NCBI RefSeq assembly: GCF_035762065.1
Contig: NZ_DASTPW010000048.1
Span: 124,001-188,000 of the forward strand
Length of the DNA stretch: 64,000 bases
Direction of reading: 5' to 3'
Source: Methylibium sp035762065
Lineage (GTDB): Bacteria; Pseudomonadota; Gammaproteobacteria; Burkholderiales; Burkholderiaceae_C
The position numbers and the translations under genes are program-made. Below the pieces are notes generated by a model. That model made no database searches. It was not told the origin of the DNA and saw only the letters and a list, made by a program, of their open reading frames with translations. Shown piece by piece: positions 56,734 to 64,000 of the stretch (position 1 is its first letter; each line of letters opens with the position of its first letter).

Positions 56734-57225
56734 TCAAACGCGCAACACGCGCTCGCCGCGGCCGATGCCGCTGGTGCCGGTGCGCACCGTCTCGAGGATC
56801 GCGGTGCGGTCGACCGCGTCGATGAAGGCATCGAGCTTGCTCTGGTCGCCGGTGAGTTCGATCGTGTAGGTCTTCTCCGTCACGTCGATGATGCGGCCGC
56901 GGAAGATGTCGGCCATGCGCTTCATCTCGTCGCGTTCCTTGCCGACGGCGCGCACCTTGATGAGCATCAGCTCGCGCTCGGTGTACTGCCCTTCGGTGAG
57001 ATCGACGACCTTGACGACCTCGATCAGCCGGTTCAAGTGCTTGGTGATCTGCTCGATCACGTCGTCACTGCCGGTGGTCTTGATGGTCATGCGCGACAAC
57101 GACGCGTCCTCGGTCGTCGCGACGGTCAAGCTCTCGATGTTGTAGCCGCGCGCCGAAAACAGCGCGACGACACGCGACAGTGCCCCCGGCTCGTTCTCGA
57201 GCAACAGCGCAATGATGTGCTTCAT
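56734..57225 (-). CDS. ilvN: Acetolactate synthase small regulatory subunit
   Basis: This 163-residue ACT-domain regulatory subunit starts MKHIIALLLENEPGALSRVV and contains RGYNIESLTVATTEDASLSRMTI, and the C-terminal region ERELMLIKVRAV. It binds IlvB and confers valine feedback inhibition. ATG 57225 gives the standard N-terminus. It is separated from ilvB by 167 bases containing a terminator-like hairpin. Confidence 0.97.
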   Translation of the reverse strand: MKHIIALLLENEPGALSRVVALFSARGYNIESLTVATTEDASLSRMTIKTTGSDDVIEQITKHLNRLIEVVKVVDLTEGQYTERELMLIKVRAVGKERDEMKRMADIFRGRIIDVTEKTYTIELTGDQSKLDAFIDAVDRTAILETVRTGTSGIGRGERVLRV

Positions 57226-57297
57226 GTGTGATCGTCCTTCGCGCTCTTCAGGCCGGCGGCGGTAACCGACGGCCCTTGGCCACGCGCTTCGATGTGG

Positions 57298-57337
57298 AAA
57301 AAACGCCCTTCGGACCTGCTCTTCACCGAAGACGGCG
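57298..57337 (-). terminator. Terminator-like hairpin between ilvB and ilvN
   Basis: On the minus strand, CGCCGTCTTCGG pairs with CCGAAGGGCG (57304-57337, small bulge and 12-base loop) and is followed directly by six T residues (57298-57303). It resembles an intrinsic terminator inside the ilvBNC cluster and may lower ilvNC expression relative to ilvB, or mark the end of an ilvB transcript. Confidence 0.6.
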
Positions 57338-57392
57338 CTCCTGACGAAAGGCCGGCAAGCCCTTCGCCCTCGCGCCGCCCCCGGCAAAAGGC

Positions 57393-59168
57393 TCAGAGGT
57401 CCTCGGAGCCCAGCAGCATCTCGGAGATGCCCTTCCCGGCCTGCACCATCGGCCAGACGTTTTCCGTCGGGTCAGTGCGCACGTCGAGGAAGACGGTGCG
57501 GTCCTTGAGCCGGATCGCCTCCTTCAGGGCAGGCTCGACCTCGGACGGCTTCTCGATCTTCAAGCCGACATGGCCGTAAGCCTCGGCCAGCTTGACGAAG
57601 TCGGGCAGCGCATCCATGTAGCTGTGCGAATAGCGGCCGCCGTAATCGAGTTCCTGCCATTGCCGCACCATGCCGAGGTAGCGGTTGTTGAGCGAGATCA
57701 CCTTCACCGGCGTCTTGTATTGCAGGCAGGTCGAGAGCTCCTGGATGCACATCTGGATCGAACCCTCGCCGGTCACGCAGAACACGTCGGCGTCGGGCTT
57801 CGCGAGCTTGATGCCCATCGCGTACGGCAGGCCGACACCCATCGTGCCAAGACCGCCGGAATTGATCCAGCGCCGCGGCTCGTCGAAGCGGTAGTACTGG
57901 GCCGCCCACATCTGGTGCTGGCCGACGTCGGAGGTGATGTAGGCATCGCGCTCGCGCGTCAGCTCCCACAGCTTCTCGACCACGTACTGCGGTTTGATCA
58001 CCTCGGCCGAATTCTTGTACTTGAGGCACTCGCGGCCGCGCCATTCGGCAATCTGTTTCCACCAGGCCGACAGCACTGCACCGTCCGGGCGTGCCTGCGC
58101 ATCCTTGATCTGAGCGATCAGCTCCTGCAGCACGTCCTTCACGTCGCCGACGATCGGTATGTCAACCTTCACGCGCTTGGAGATGCTCGACGGGTCGATG
58201 TCGATGTGGACGATCTTGCGTTCGACGCTCGCGAAGTGCTTCGGATTGCCGATCACGCGGTCGTCGAAGCGCGCGCCGACGGCCAGCAGCACGTCGCAGT
58301 GCTGCATGGTCATGTTCGCTTCGTAGGTGCCGTGCATGCCGAGCATGCCGAGGAAGCGCGGGTCGGTCGCCGGGAAGGCGCCGAGGCCCATCAGCGTGTT
58401 GGTGCAGGGGTAGCCGAGCAGATCGACCAGTTGCCGGAGCTCGGCATGCGCCTCACCGAGGATCACGCCGCCGCCGGTGTAGATGTACGGGCGCTTCGCG
58501 GCCAGCAACAGCGAGACGGCCTTGCGGATCTGGCCGCTGTGGCCCTTCTTCGCGGGGTTGTACGAGCGCATTTCGACGTGCGCCGGGTAGTGGAAAGCCG
58601 CGGTCTTCAGCGACACGTCCTTCGGCACGTCGACCACCACCGGGCCGGGCCGGCCGGTGCGCGCGATGTGGAAGGCCTTCTTCATCGTCGTCGCGAGCTC
58701 GCGCACGTCCTTGACGAGGAAGTTGTGCTTGACGATCGGCCGGGTGATGCCGACGGTGTCGCATTCCTGGAAGGCGTCAAGGCCGATCGCCGGCGTCGGA
58801 ACCTGTCCGGTGATGATCACCATCGGGATCGAGTCCATGTACGCGGTCGCGATGCCCGTCACCGCATTGGTCACGCCTGGTCCCGACGTGACCAGCGCGA
58901 CGCCGACGTCGCCCGTGGCGCGCGCATAGCCGTCGGCGGCGTGGATCGCGGCCTGCTCATGGCGCACCAGCACGTGCTCGATCGAGTCCTGCTTGTAGAG
59001 CGCGTCGTAGATGTAGAGCACCGCGCCGCCTGGGTAGCCCCAGAGGTACTTCACGCCCTCGGCCTGCAAGCAGCGCACGAGGATTTCGGAGCCGTTCGGC
59101 TCGGCGGTTGGGGAGAGATGCGGCTGGGCCGTGGCGGCCCGCTTGATGTCCGCGGCAGACATGTCCAT
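57393..59168 (-). CDS. ilvB: Acetolactate synthase large catalytic subunit
   Basis: This 591-residue thiamine-diphosphate enzyme makes acetolactate from two pyruvates. Landmarks are GYPGGAVLYIYDAL, RHEQAAIHAADGYAR (catalytic Glu), TSGPGVTNAVTGIA, FAD-contact region GMHGTYEANM, and the ThDP-binding TGEGSIQMCIQELSTC. AAGAGG precedes ATG 59168. Transcription probably comes from the extended -10 at 59313-59321. No leader peptide is seen in its 5' region. Confidence 0.97.
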   Translation of the reverse strand: MDMSAADIKRAATAQPHLSPTAEPNGSEILVRCLQAEGVKYLWGYPGGAVLYIYDALYKQDSIEHVLVRHEQAAIHAADGYARATGDVGVALVTSGPGVTNAVTGIATAYMDSIPMVIITGQVPTPAIGLDAFQECDTVGITRPIVKHNFLVKDVRELATTMKKAFHIARTGRPGPVVVDVPKDVSLKTAAFHYPAHVEMRSYNPAKKGHSGQIRKAVSLLLAAKRPYIYTGGGVILGEAHAELRQLVDLLGYPCTNTLMGLGAFPATDPRFLGMLGMHGTYEANMTMQHCDVLLAVGARFDDRVIGNPKHFASVERKIVHIDIDPSSISKRVKVDIPIVGDVKDVLQELIAQIKDAQARPDGAVLSAWWKQIAEWRGRECLKYKNSAEVIKPQYVVEKLWELTRERDAYITSDVGQHQMWAAQYYRFDEPRRWINSGGLGTMGVGLPYAMGIKLAKPDADVFCVTGEGSIQMCIQELSTCLQYKTPVKVISLNNRYLGMVRQWQELDYGGRYSHSYMDALPDFVKLAEAYGHVGLKIEKPSEVEPALKEAIRLKDRTVFLDVRTDPTENVWPMVQAGKGISEMLLGSEDL

Positions 59169-59312
59169 GGAAAACCTCTTGGTTGATCTCTAACGAAAAA
59201 CCTTCGGTGCCCCTCTTCGTGCCCTTGTGAGGCCGATGTGGAGCCGGGGTACTGCCAAGACCGTCCGGGTCGAACGGCGCTGAAAGACCGGTATCGCTTG
59301 ATCGGGGCGGGG

Positions 59313-59321
59313 ATTATGTCA
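59313..59321 (-). promoter_or_regulatory. Candidate extended -10 promoter for ilvB (TGACATAAT)
   Basis: On the minus strand, TGA-CATAAT fits the extended -10 pattern TGN-TATAAT with one mismatch, about 145 bases before the ilvB ATG. It is mirrored by an identical motif on the plus strand at 59369-59377. Confidence 0.55.
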
Positions 59322-59368
59322 CCGGGCGTTGCGCCGGCGTCGGCGCCGGCTGCTGCGCCAAGGTGCGA

Positions 59369-59377
59369 TGACATAAT
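59369..59377 (+). promoter_or_regulatory. Candidate extended -10 promoter for the sigma-factor gene (TGACATAAT)
   Basis: The same extended -10 motif lies on the plus strand, about 41 bases before the TTG start of the sigma factor. Transcription would begin near 59384, so upstream in-frame ATG codons (for example 59316) would not be transcribed. This supports the TTG start. Confidence 0.55.
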
Positions 59378-59417
59378 CGCGCGCCTTTTCAAGCCGCCGG
59401 TCCTGCGGCCGAGCGCC

Positions 59418-59987
59418 TTGGCTTCCCCCGAAGAACTCCACGATTTCCTCAAGAGCGTCGAGAAGCGCGCATTCAAGCGCGCCGTCTATGCCGTGCGGGA
59501 CGATGAAGCGGCGCTGGACATCGTCCAGGACTCGATGATCCGGCTCGCTGAGAAGTACGGCGATCGCCCGCCTGCGGAACTGCCGCTGGTGTTCCAGCGG
59601 ATTCTTTCGAACGCGACGATGGACTGGTTCCGGCGCCAGAAAGTGCGCAATGCGGTCGTGCGGAATTTTTCCGACTTCGAGGCGGCCGCCGAAGACCCCG
59701 ACTTCGACCTTCTGGAGACACTCGACGCCATGGCCGGCGCTCCCAGCGCCGACAGCGCGGCTGACACCGTCTCGCGGGCCCAAATCCTGCAAGTCATCGA
59801 GGCCGAGGTGGCGCGTCTTCCGGGTCGTCAACGGGAGGCGTTTTTGCTTCGTTACTGGGAAGAGTTCGATGTTGCCGAGACCGCCGAAGCCATGGGCTGC
59901 TCGGAGGGAAGCGTCAAGACGCACTGCTCGCGCGCGGTGCACGCCTTGGCGCAGGCCCTGAAAGCTCGCGGAGTTTGCTTGCCATGA
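59418..59987 (+). CDS. RNA polymerase sigma factor, sigma-70/ECF family
   Basis: This 189-residue sigma factor has region 2 (DFLKSVEKRAFKRAVYAVRDDEAALDIVQDSMIRLAEKYG, then AELPLVFQRILSNATMDWFRR) and region 4 with a helix-turn-helix (VARLPGRQREAFLLRYWEEFDVAETAEAMGCSEGSVKTHCSRAVHAL). The start TTG (59418, MASPEELHDF) matches the promoter position; ATG 59316 is an upstream alternative that would lie in the opposite promoter. The stop overlaps the DUF3619 gene start in an ATGA junction, and the genes after it may be its partners or regulon. Confidence 0.88.
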   Translation: MASPEELHDFLKSVEKRAFKRAVYAVRDDEAALDIVQDSMIRLAEKYGDRPPAELPLVFQRILSNATMDWFRRQKVRNAVVRNFSDFEAAAEDPDFDLLETLDAMAGAPSADSAADTVSRAQILQVIEAEVARLPGRQREAFLLRYWEEFDVAETAEAMGCSEGSVKTHCSRAVHALAQALKARGVCLP

Positions 59988-60424
59988 CCACCACCCCCTC
60001 GTCCGCCACCACCGTCTGGGACGCCACGACCGTCGAAAGCCGCTTCGCGCGCCGCATGACCGCGGTGCTGTCGCAGGGCTCGAACGACGTGCCGCACGAC
60101 ATCGCCGAGCGCTTGCGCGTCTCGCGCGAAGGGGCGCTCGAGAAGGCGCGCTGGGCCGCGAAGTCGAGGTTAAGGGTTGAAGTCGGCACCGCGGGCGGCA
60201 CCCAGGCGGTGCTGCGCGGCGGCCCGGGTTGGGGCTGGCGTTTCGCGGCCCTGCTGCCGGCGATCGCGGTGGTCGCCGGCCTGTTCCTCGTGCAGCTGCA
60301 GCAGGCGGACGATCAGGCCCACGCAGTCGCCGACATCGACGCCGCCCTGTTGTCCGACGATCTCCCGCCGGCCGCCTACGCGGACGACGGCTTCGCCGAG
60401 TTTTTGAGCCGGCCCGAGCGCTGA
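59984..60424 (+). CDS. DUF3619 membrane protein, possible anti-sigma partner
   Basis: This 146-residue protein has a single transmembrane segment (FAALLPAIAVVAGLFLVQL, about 88-106), a basic N-terminal cytoplasmic part (AERLRVSREGALEKARWAAKSR) and an acidic C-terminus outside the membrane (DIDAALLSDDLPP). It belongs to the DUF3619 family. The size, topology and translational coupling to a sigma-factor gene resemble anti-sigma factors, but it lacks the zinc-binding motif of classical anti-ECF factors, so the role is a hypothesis. Confidence 0.8.
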   Translation: MTTTPSSATTVWDATTVESRFARRMTAVLSQGSNDVPHDIAERLRVSREGALEKARWAAKSRLRVEVGTAGGTQAVLRGGPGWGWRFAALLPAIAVVAGLFLVQLQQADDQAHAVADIDAALLSDDLPPAAYADDGFAEFLSRPER

Positions 60425-60438
60425 GAGCGCCGTTCGAG

Positions 60439-61185
60439 ATGCCCCTGCCCGTGGTCTTGTCGTCTCTGCCGGCGCGCTTGCGGGCCTCGGCCGGCCGCCG
60501 CTGGATGGCGGCGGCGGCGCTCTGCGCCCTGGTGTCGATCGCGCCGCCGGTGGTGGCGCAGTCGGGCCCCGCGTGGGGCAGCTTGACCGCGGCGCAGAAG
60601 TCGGCGCTGAAGCCGCTCGAGCAGGACTGGCCGCGCATCGATGCACCGCGCAAGCAGAAGTGGATCGAGGTCGCCTCGCGCTTTGACGGCATGTCGCCCG
60701 AAGAGCGGCGGCGCACCCAGGAGCGCATGACCGAGTGGGTGCGCCTGAGTCCGAAGGAACGCAACGAGGCGCGCGCCAATTTCCAGACGGCGCGGCAGCT
60801 CAGCGCCGAAGAGCGCCAGCAGCGCTGGGAGGCCTATCGATCGCTGAGCGACGAGCAGCGCAAGGAACTTGCCGCACAAGCCAAGGCGAAGCCGATGAGC
60901 CTGAAGTCCTCGTCGCGGCCCCAGGCGGTGGCGGGTGGCCCGAAGGTCAACACCGTGCCGAGCCCGCCCCCCGAAATTCGCCGGCCCAAAACGGTGACGC
61001 CCGGCCTCGCGCAGGCCAAGCCGGGCGCGACGACCACCCCGCTCGGCGTGCGCCCTTCGCCGCCGGTGCATCAGCCGCCCGGGCAACCGAAGGTTGCGGC
61101 GACGCCGGAATTCGTCGACCGGAACACCTTGCTGCCGCAGGCCGGTGCCCAGGGCGCAGCGGTCGAGTCGCGACCGAAGCGCTGA
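60439..61185 (+). CDS. DUF3106 exported protein
   Basis: This 248-residue protein has a signal peptide (about 12-40) and a helical DUF3106-like domain (WGSLTAAQKSALKPLEQDW ... FDGMSPEERRRTQERMTEWVRLSPKER). The helical motifs repeat with Arg/Gln/Glu, and a long Pro-rich disordered tail follows (about 150-248). The first region resembles the helical repeats of stress chaperones such as CpxP/Spy in character only. It is placed between DUF3619 and RDD, and part of a cassette common in Burkholderiales. Confidence 0.82.
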   Translation: MPLPVVLSSLPARLRASAGRRWMAAAALCALVSIAPPVVAQSGPAWGSLTAAQKSALKPLEQDWPRIDAPRKQKWIEVASRFDGMSPEERRRTQERMTEWVRLSPKERNEARANFQTARQLSAEERQQRWEAYRSLSDEQRKELAAQAKAKPMSLKSSSRPQAVAGGPKVNTVPSPPPEIRRPKTVTPGLAQAKPGATTTPLGVRPSPPVHQPPGQPKVAATPEFVDRNTLLPQAGAQGAAVESRPKR

Positions 61186-61186
61186 A

Positions 61187-61729
61187 GTGACGACCCCCGA
61201 GCGCCGCCCCGCAGAGGCGGCCGGCGCCCTAGCGATTCGCACGCCGCCGCTCAAGCGGCGAATGGCCTGCCTGATCTACGAAGGCGTGCTGCTGTTCGGC
61301 GTGGTGTTCCTCGCGGCGCTGATCTACGGCGTGTCCACGGGCCAGCGGCACGCGCTTGGTGGCCGGCAGGGGTTGGGCGTCTTCGCCTTCGTGCTCGTGC
61401 CGGCGGTGTACTTCATCGGCTACTGGCTCAAGACCGGCCAGACGTTGCCGATGCAGACCTGGCAGATCCGTCTCGACGCCGCCGGCGGCGGTCGCGTCGG
61501 TCTCGGCCGTGCGACCGCGCGCTTTATCGTGGCGTGGGCCTGGGTGCTGCCGCCGCTGCTGCTCGCCGCCTGGATCGGCGCGGCGGGCTGGCGGGCTTCG
61601 ATGGTCGCCGGCGTGGTCTGGCTTGCCGTCTACGCCGCGTCGTCGCGGCTGCATCCCTCGGGCCAGTTCTGGCACGACCTCGCCTGCGGCACGCGCCTCG
61701 TCGACACGCGGGCCGAAACCGCGGCTTAG
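61187..61729 (+). CDS. RDD-family membrane protein
   Basis: This 180-residue inner-membrane protein of the RDD family has helices at about 30-60, 70-95 and 110-160, with the family Arg in TPPLKRRMACLIYE and a C-terminal signature SRLHPSGQFWHDLACGTRLVD. The start is GTG 61187, one base after the DUF3106 stop. RDD proteins are often of unknown function; some act in Na+/H+ transport. It closes the sigma-factor cassette. Confidence 0.85.
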   Translation: MTTPERRPAEAAGALAIRTPPLKRRMACLIYEGVLLFGVVFLAALIYGVSTGQRHALGGRQGLGVFAFVLVPAVYFIGYWLKTGQTLPMQTWQIRLDAAGGGRVGLGRATARFIVAWAWVLPPLLLAAWIGAAGWRASMVAGVVWLAVYAASSRLHPSGQFWHDLACGTRLVDTRAETAA

Positions 61730-61780
61730 CGACGGCTCGCAGGCCGGCGGTGTCGCACCCGGCTCTTACCATCGGCCGCC

Positions 61781-62161
61781 ATGACCAACCCTTACAAGGG
61801 CCGCACCGGCCTCGACCGCATGGTGCGCGCGGCCAGCTATTCGCTCGACGGGCTGCAGATCGCCTACCGCGGCGAAAGCGCCTTCCGCCAGGAGACCTGG
61901 GCCGCCGCGCTGTTGTTGCCGGCGGCTTTCTTCGTCGGCCGCAGCTGGGTCGAGGTGGCGCTGCTCGCCGGCTCGGTGCTGATGGTGCTGATCGTCGAGC
62001 TGCTCAACTCCGGCATCGAGGCGGCGATCGACCGGGTCAGCTACGAGCTGCACGACCTCTCCAAGCGCGCGAAAGATCTGGCCAGCGCCGCGGTGCTGCT
62101 GTCGCTTCTGACCTGCGGCGCGATCTGGAGCGCGGCGCTGTGGCAGCGGCTCGGCTTATGA
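61781..62161 (+). CDS. dgkA: Diacylglycerol kinase
   Basis: This 126-residue, three-helix membrane enzyme phosphorylates diacylglycerol (recycling lipid from periplasmic glucan synthesis). It has the catalytic Glu in IVELLNSGIEAAIDRVS and an amphipathic N-terminal segment. It ends TTATGA so that its TGA overlaps the ATG of the LOG gene. It lies 51 bases after the RDD gene and is likely cotranscribed. Confidence 0.94.
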   Translation: MTNPYKGRTGLDRMVRAASYSLDGLQIAYRGESAFRQETWAAALLLPAAFFVGRSWVEVALLAGSVLMVLIVELLNSGIEAAIDRVSYELHDLSKRAKDLASAAVLLSLLTCGAIWSAALWQRLGL

Positions 62162-62712
62162 AGCGACGGCCGTTCACCGTGTGCGTCTACTGCGGCTCGC
62201 GGCACGGCAAGCGCGAGGCGTTCGCCGAGGCGGCGCGCAGCATCGGACGGCTGATCGGCGAGCGCGGCTGGGCGATGGTCTATGGCGGCGGCCGGGTCGG
62301 CCTGATGGGCGAGGCGGCCGATGCCGCGCTGAGCGCCGGCGCCGAAGTCGTCGGCGTGCTGCCGCACGCGCTTGCTGCGCGGGAAGTGGGCCACCTGGGG
62401 CTTACCCGGCTGGAGCTGGTCGATTCGATGCACCTGCGCAAGCAGCGGATGGCCGAGCTGTCGGACGCCTTCGTCGCCCTACCCGGCGGCATCGGCACGA
62501 TGGACGAGCTGTTCGAGATCTGGACCTGGCGCCAGCTCGGCCTGCATGCCAAGCCGATCGGGCTGCTCGACGTGGACGGCTACTACGAGCCGCTGCTCGC
62601 GATGCTGCGCAGCATGGTCGAGCGCGACTTCCTGGGCGAGGCCACCGCCTCGATGCTGATGCACGGCACCGACGCAGCCGCGCTGCTCGACCGCCTCGCC
62701 GCCGCGCGCTGA
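62158..62712 (+). CDS. LOG-family nucleotide 5'-monophosphate phosphoribohydrolase
   Basis: This 184-residue Rossmann-fold protein of the LOG/TIGR00730 family has VCVYCGSRHGKREAF, MVYGGGRVGLMG, and the signature PGGIGTMDELFEIWTWRQLG containing the nucleotide-binding and catalytic Arg/Glu. It releases a base from cytokinin-type or other nucleoside monophosphates. In bacteria it is also a general AMP phosphoribohydrolase. It overlaps dgkA by four bases. Confidence 0.93.
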   Translation: MKRRPFTVCVYCGSRHGKREAFAEAARSIGRLIGERGWAMVYGGGRVGLMGEAADAALSAGAEVVGVLPHALAAREVGHLGLTRLELVDSMHLRKQRMAELSDAFVALPGGIGTMDELFEIWTWRQLGLHAKPIGLLDVDGYYEPLLAMLRSMVERDFLGEATASMLMHGTDAAALLDRLAAAR

Positions 62713-62722
62713 GAAAGGCTTC

Positions 62723-63061
62723 TCAGACGGCCGCTTCGCCGACTTCGCCGGTGCGGATGCGGATCACCTGCTCGACCGCGCTGACGAAGATCTTGCCGTC
62801 GCCGATCTTGCCGGTCTTGGCCGCCTTGACGATCGCCTCGATGCAGCGCTCGACATCGTCGTCCTTCACGACCACCTCGACCTTCACCTTCGGCAGGAAA
62901 TCGACGACGTACTCGGCGCCGCGATAGAGCTCGGTGTGGCCTTTTTGCCGCCCGAAGCCCTTGACCTCGGTGACCGTGAGTCCCGAGACGCCCACCTCGG
63001 CCAGTGCCTCGCGCACTTCTTCCAACTTGAACGGCTTGATGACGGTGGTGATCTGTTTCAT
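62723..63061 (-). CDS. glnB: Nitrogen regulatory protein PII
   Basis: This 112-residue PII protein has the uridylylation-site Tyr51 in the T-loop (HTELYRGAEYVVDF) and the ligand site TGKIGDGKIFV. It senses 2-oxoglutarate, ATP/ADP and glutamine, and controls NtrB and the GlnE adenylyltransferase. It is encoded downstream of nadE on the same strand, a gene order found in other betaproteobacteria where the copy is called glnB. The choice between glnB and glnK is not certain. Confidence 0.92.
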   Translation of the reverse strand: MKQITTVIKPFKLEEVREALAEVGVSGLTVTEVKGFGRQKGHTELYRGAEYVVDFLPKVKVEVVVKDDDVERCIEAIVKAAKTGKIGDGKIFVSAVEQVIRIRTGEVGEAAV

Positions 63062-63115
63062 GCGGCGCTCCGTGCAACGGTGGGTGCCGGAGATTTAAGC
63101 ACGCACGTCGCAGGC

Positions 63116-64000
63116 TCAGGCACGGAACTTCGACGTGATCGGGTAGCGCCAGTCCTTGCCGAAGGAGCGGTGCGTGATGCGGATGCCCACCGGCGCCTGC
63201 CTGCGCTTGTATTCGTTGAGCTTGATGAGCCGCACGACGCGCTCGACGTCCTCGCGCGGGTAGCCGGCCGCGCAGATGGTCTCGACGCCCTGGTCGTCCT
63301 CCATGTAGCGCTCGAGGATGGCATCGAGCACCTCGTAGGGCGGCAGGCTGTCCTGGTCGGTCTGGTCGGCGCGCAGCTCGGCCGAGGGAGGGCGCGTGAT
63401 GATGCGTTCGGGGATGACCGGCCCCTGGCCCGACGAGACGCCCTGCGCGTTGCGCCAGCGCGCGAGCCGGAACACCAGCGTCTTGGCGACGTCCTTGATG
63501 ACCGCGAAGCCGCCGGCCATGTCGCCGTAGAGCGTGCAGTAGCCGGTCGCCATCTCGCTCTTGTTGCCGGTGGTCAGCACGATGCGGCCGGTCTTGTTCG
63601 ACAGCGCCATCAGCAGCGTGCCGCGGATCCGCGCCTGGATGTTCTCTTCGGTGGTGTCCTCGGCAAGGCCGGCGAACTGCCCGGCGAGCGCCGCCTTGAA
63701 GCTTTCGAAGGTGGGCGTGATGCCGATCTCGTCGTACTGCACGCCCAGGCGCGCGGCCATGTCGCGCGCGTCGAGCCAGGAGATGTCGGCCGTGTAGGGC
63801 GAAGGCATCATCACCGCGCGTACCTTGTCGGCGCCGAGCGCATCGACCGCGATCGCCAGCACCAGCGCCGAATCGATGCCGCCCGACAAGCCCAGGATCG
63901 CCCCGGGAAAGCCGTTCTTGCCGAGGTAGTCGCGCACGCCGCAGACCAGCGCGCCCCAGGCCTGCGCTTCCATCGACGGCAGCGGCGCGAGCGGGCCTTC
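63116..64000 (-). CDS. nadE: NAD+ synthase, glutamine-dependent type (5' part outside the window)
   Basis: The visible 294 residues are the C-terminal synthetase domain: ILGLSGGIDSALVLAIAVDALG (ATP pyrophosphatase loop), PSPYTADISWLDA, LTTGNKSEMATGYCTLYGDMAGGF, and the C-terminus RITHRSFGKDWRYPITSKFRA. Reading stays open to the edge of the window (GPLAPLPSMEAQAW), so the Met at 63973 is internal. The full protein, with an N-terminal glutaminase domain, would be about 550 residues. It converts deamido-NAD to NAD. It is followed by the PII gene. Confidence 0.95.
   Translation of the reverse strand, partial: EGPLAPLPSMEAQAWGALVCGVRDYLGKNGFPGAILGLSGGIDSALVLAIAVDALGADKVRAVMMPSPYTADISWLDARDMAARLGVQYDEIGITPTFESFKAALAGQFAGLAEDTTEENIQARIRGTLLMALSNKTGRIVLTTGNKSEMATGYCTLYGDMAGGFAVIKDVAKTLVFRLARWRNAQGVSSGQGPVIPERIITRPPSAELRADQTDQDSLPPYEVLDAILERYMEDDQGVETICAAGYPREDVERVVRLIKLNEYKRRQAPVGIRITHRSFGKDWRYPITSKFRA

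Noticed and set aside
59169..59312. Leader peptide or attenuator upstream of ilvB.
   Set aside because: No short frame rich in Val, Leu or Ile and no clear hairpin plus T tract was found.
59238..59417. Longer N-terminus for the sigma factor, starting at ATG 59238 or 59316.
   Set aside because: It would be encoded upstream of the apparent transcription start and across the opposite promoter, and adds residues not typical of the family.

Overview
The window is about 64 kb of very GC-rich bacterial chromosome with densely packed genes, many overlapping by 1 to 4 bases. Gene content and order (ilvB-ilvN-ilvC-psd-pssA-leuA, glnA near ntrB-ntrC, nadE-glnB, and a sigma factor followed by DUF3619, DUF3106 and RDD genes) point to a betaproteobacterium of the order Burkholderiales, probably the Rubrivivax/Methylibium/Roseateles neighbourhood. 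That placement is inferred from protein resemblance and gene order, without a database search. No rRNA, tRNA, CRISPR array, insertion sequence or prophage was seen.

Layout. 1-9.07 kb (minus strand): one tightly overlapping operon of TonB-dependent receptor, phytase-like protein, UshA-like 5'-nucleotidase, BMP-family binding protein, ABC ATPase and two ABC permeases. It is divergent from a LacI-family regulator (9.24-10.24 kb), with a perfect LacI-type palindrome between them; this reads as an envelope-spanning nucleotide or nucleoside uptake route. 10.25-14.89 kb: an unrecognised 1515-residue protein with a type III effector-like N-terminus, preceded by an exact TTCG-N16-TTCG (hrpII/PIP) box. 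14.9-19 kb: ABC exporter, OmpA-like lipoprotein, thyA-folA. 19.1-25.4 kb (minus): MFS transporter, glycosyltransferase, an unusual glycoside hydrolase family 1/RmlD-like fusion, and UDP-galactopyranose mutase. 25.5-26.0 kb: a decayed patatin-like gene. 26.1-32.2 kb: xth, a DUF3617 gene, then the nitrogen-control genes ntrC, ntrB and glnA, with a DUF4124 gene between ntrB and glnA.

32.4-45 kb (minus): molybdopterin-binding-domain protein/EI24/sterol-desaturase-like trio, deacetylase plus beta-propeller pair, LytS/LytTR two-component pair, chromate transporter, large zinc metalloprotease and ettA. 45.1-47.8 kb (plus): fused SoxYZ, SoxC and cytochrome c. 47.9-52.2 kb: rhlE, a prolyl-4-hydroxylase-like dioxygenase, an IclR regulator and a PBP7-like peptidase. 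52.3-59.2 kb (minus): branched-chain amino acid and phospholipid genes. leuA is preceded by an 18-codon leader peptide containing six leucines and by an attenuator hairpin, which indicates ribosome-mediated attenuation. 59.3-62.7 kb (plus): a sigma-factor cassette divergent from ilvB, then dgkA and a LOG-family gene. 62.7-64 kb (minus): PII protein and a partial nadE.

Nitrogen control links several loci: PII, NtrB, NtrC and glutamine synthetase are all present, and glnA carries a plausible sigma-54 promoter. Intergenic stretches are short. The only gene-free interval over 300 bases between confident genes (25435-26108) holds the patatin pseudogene.
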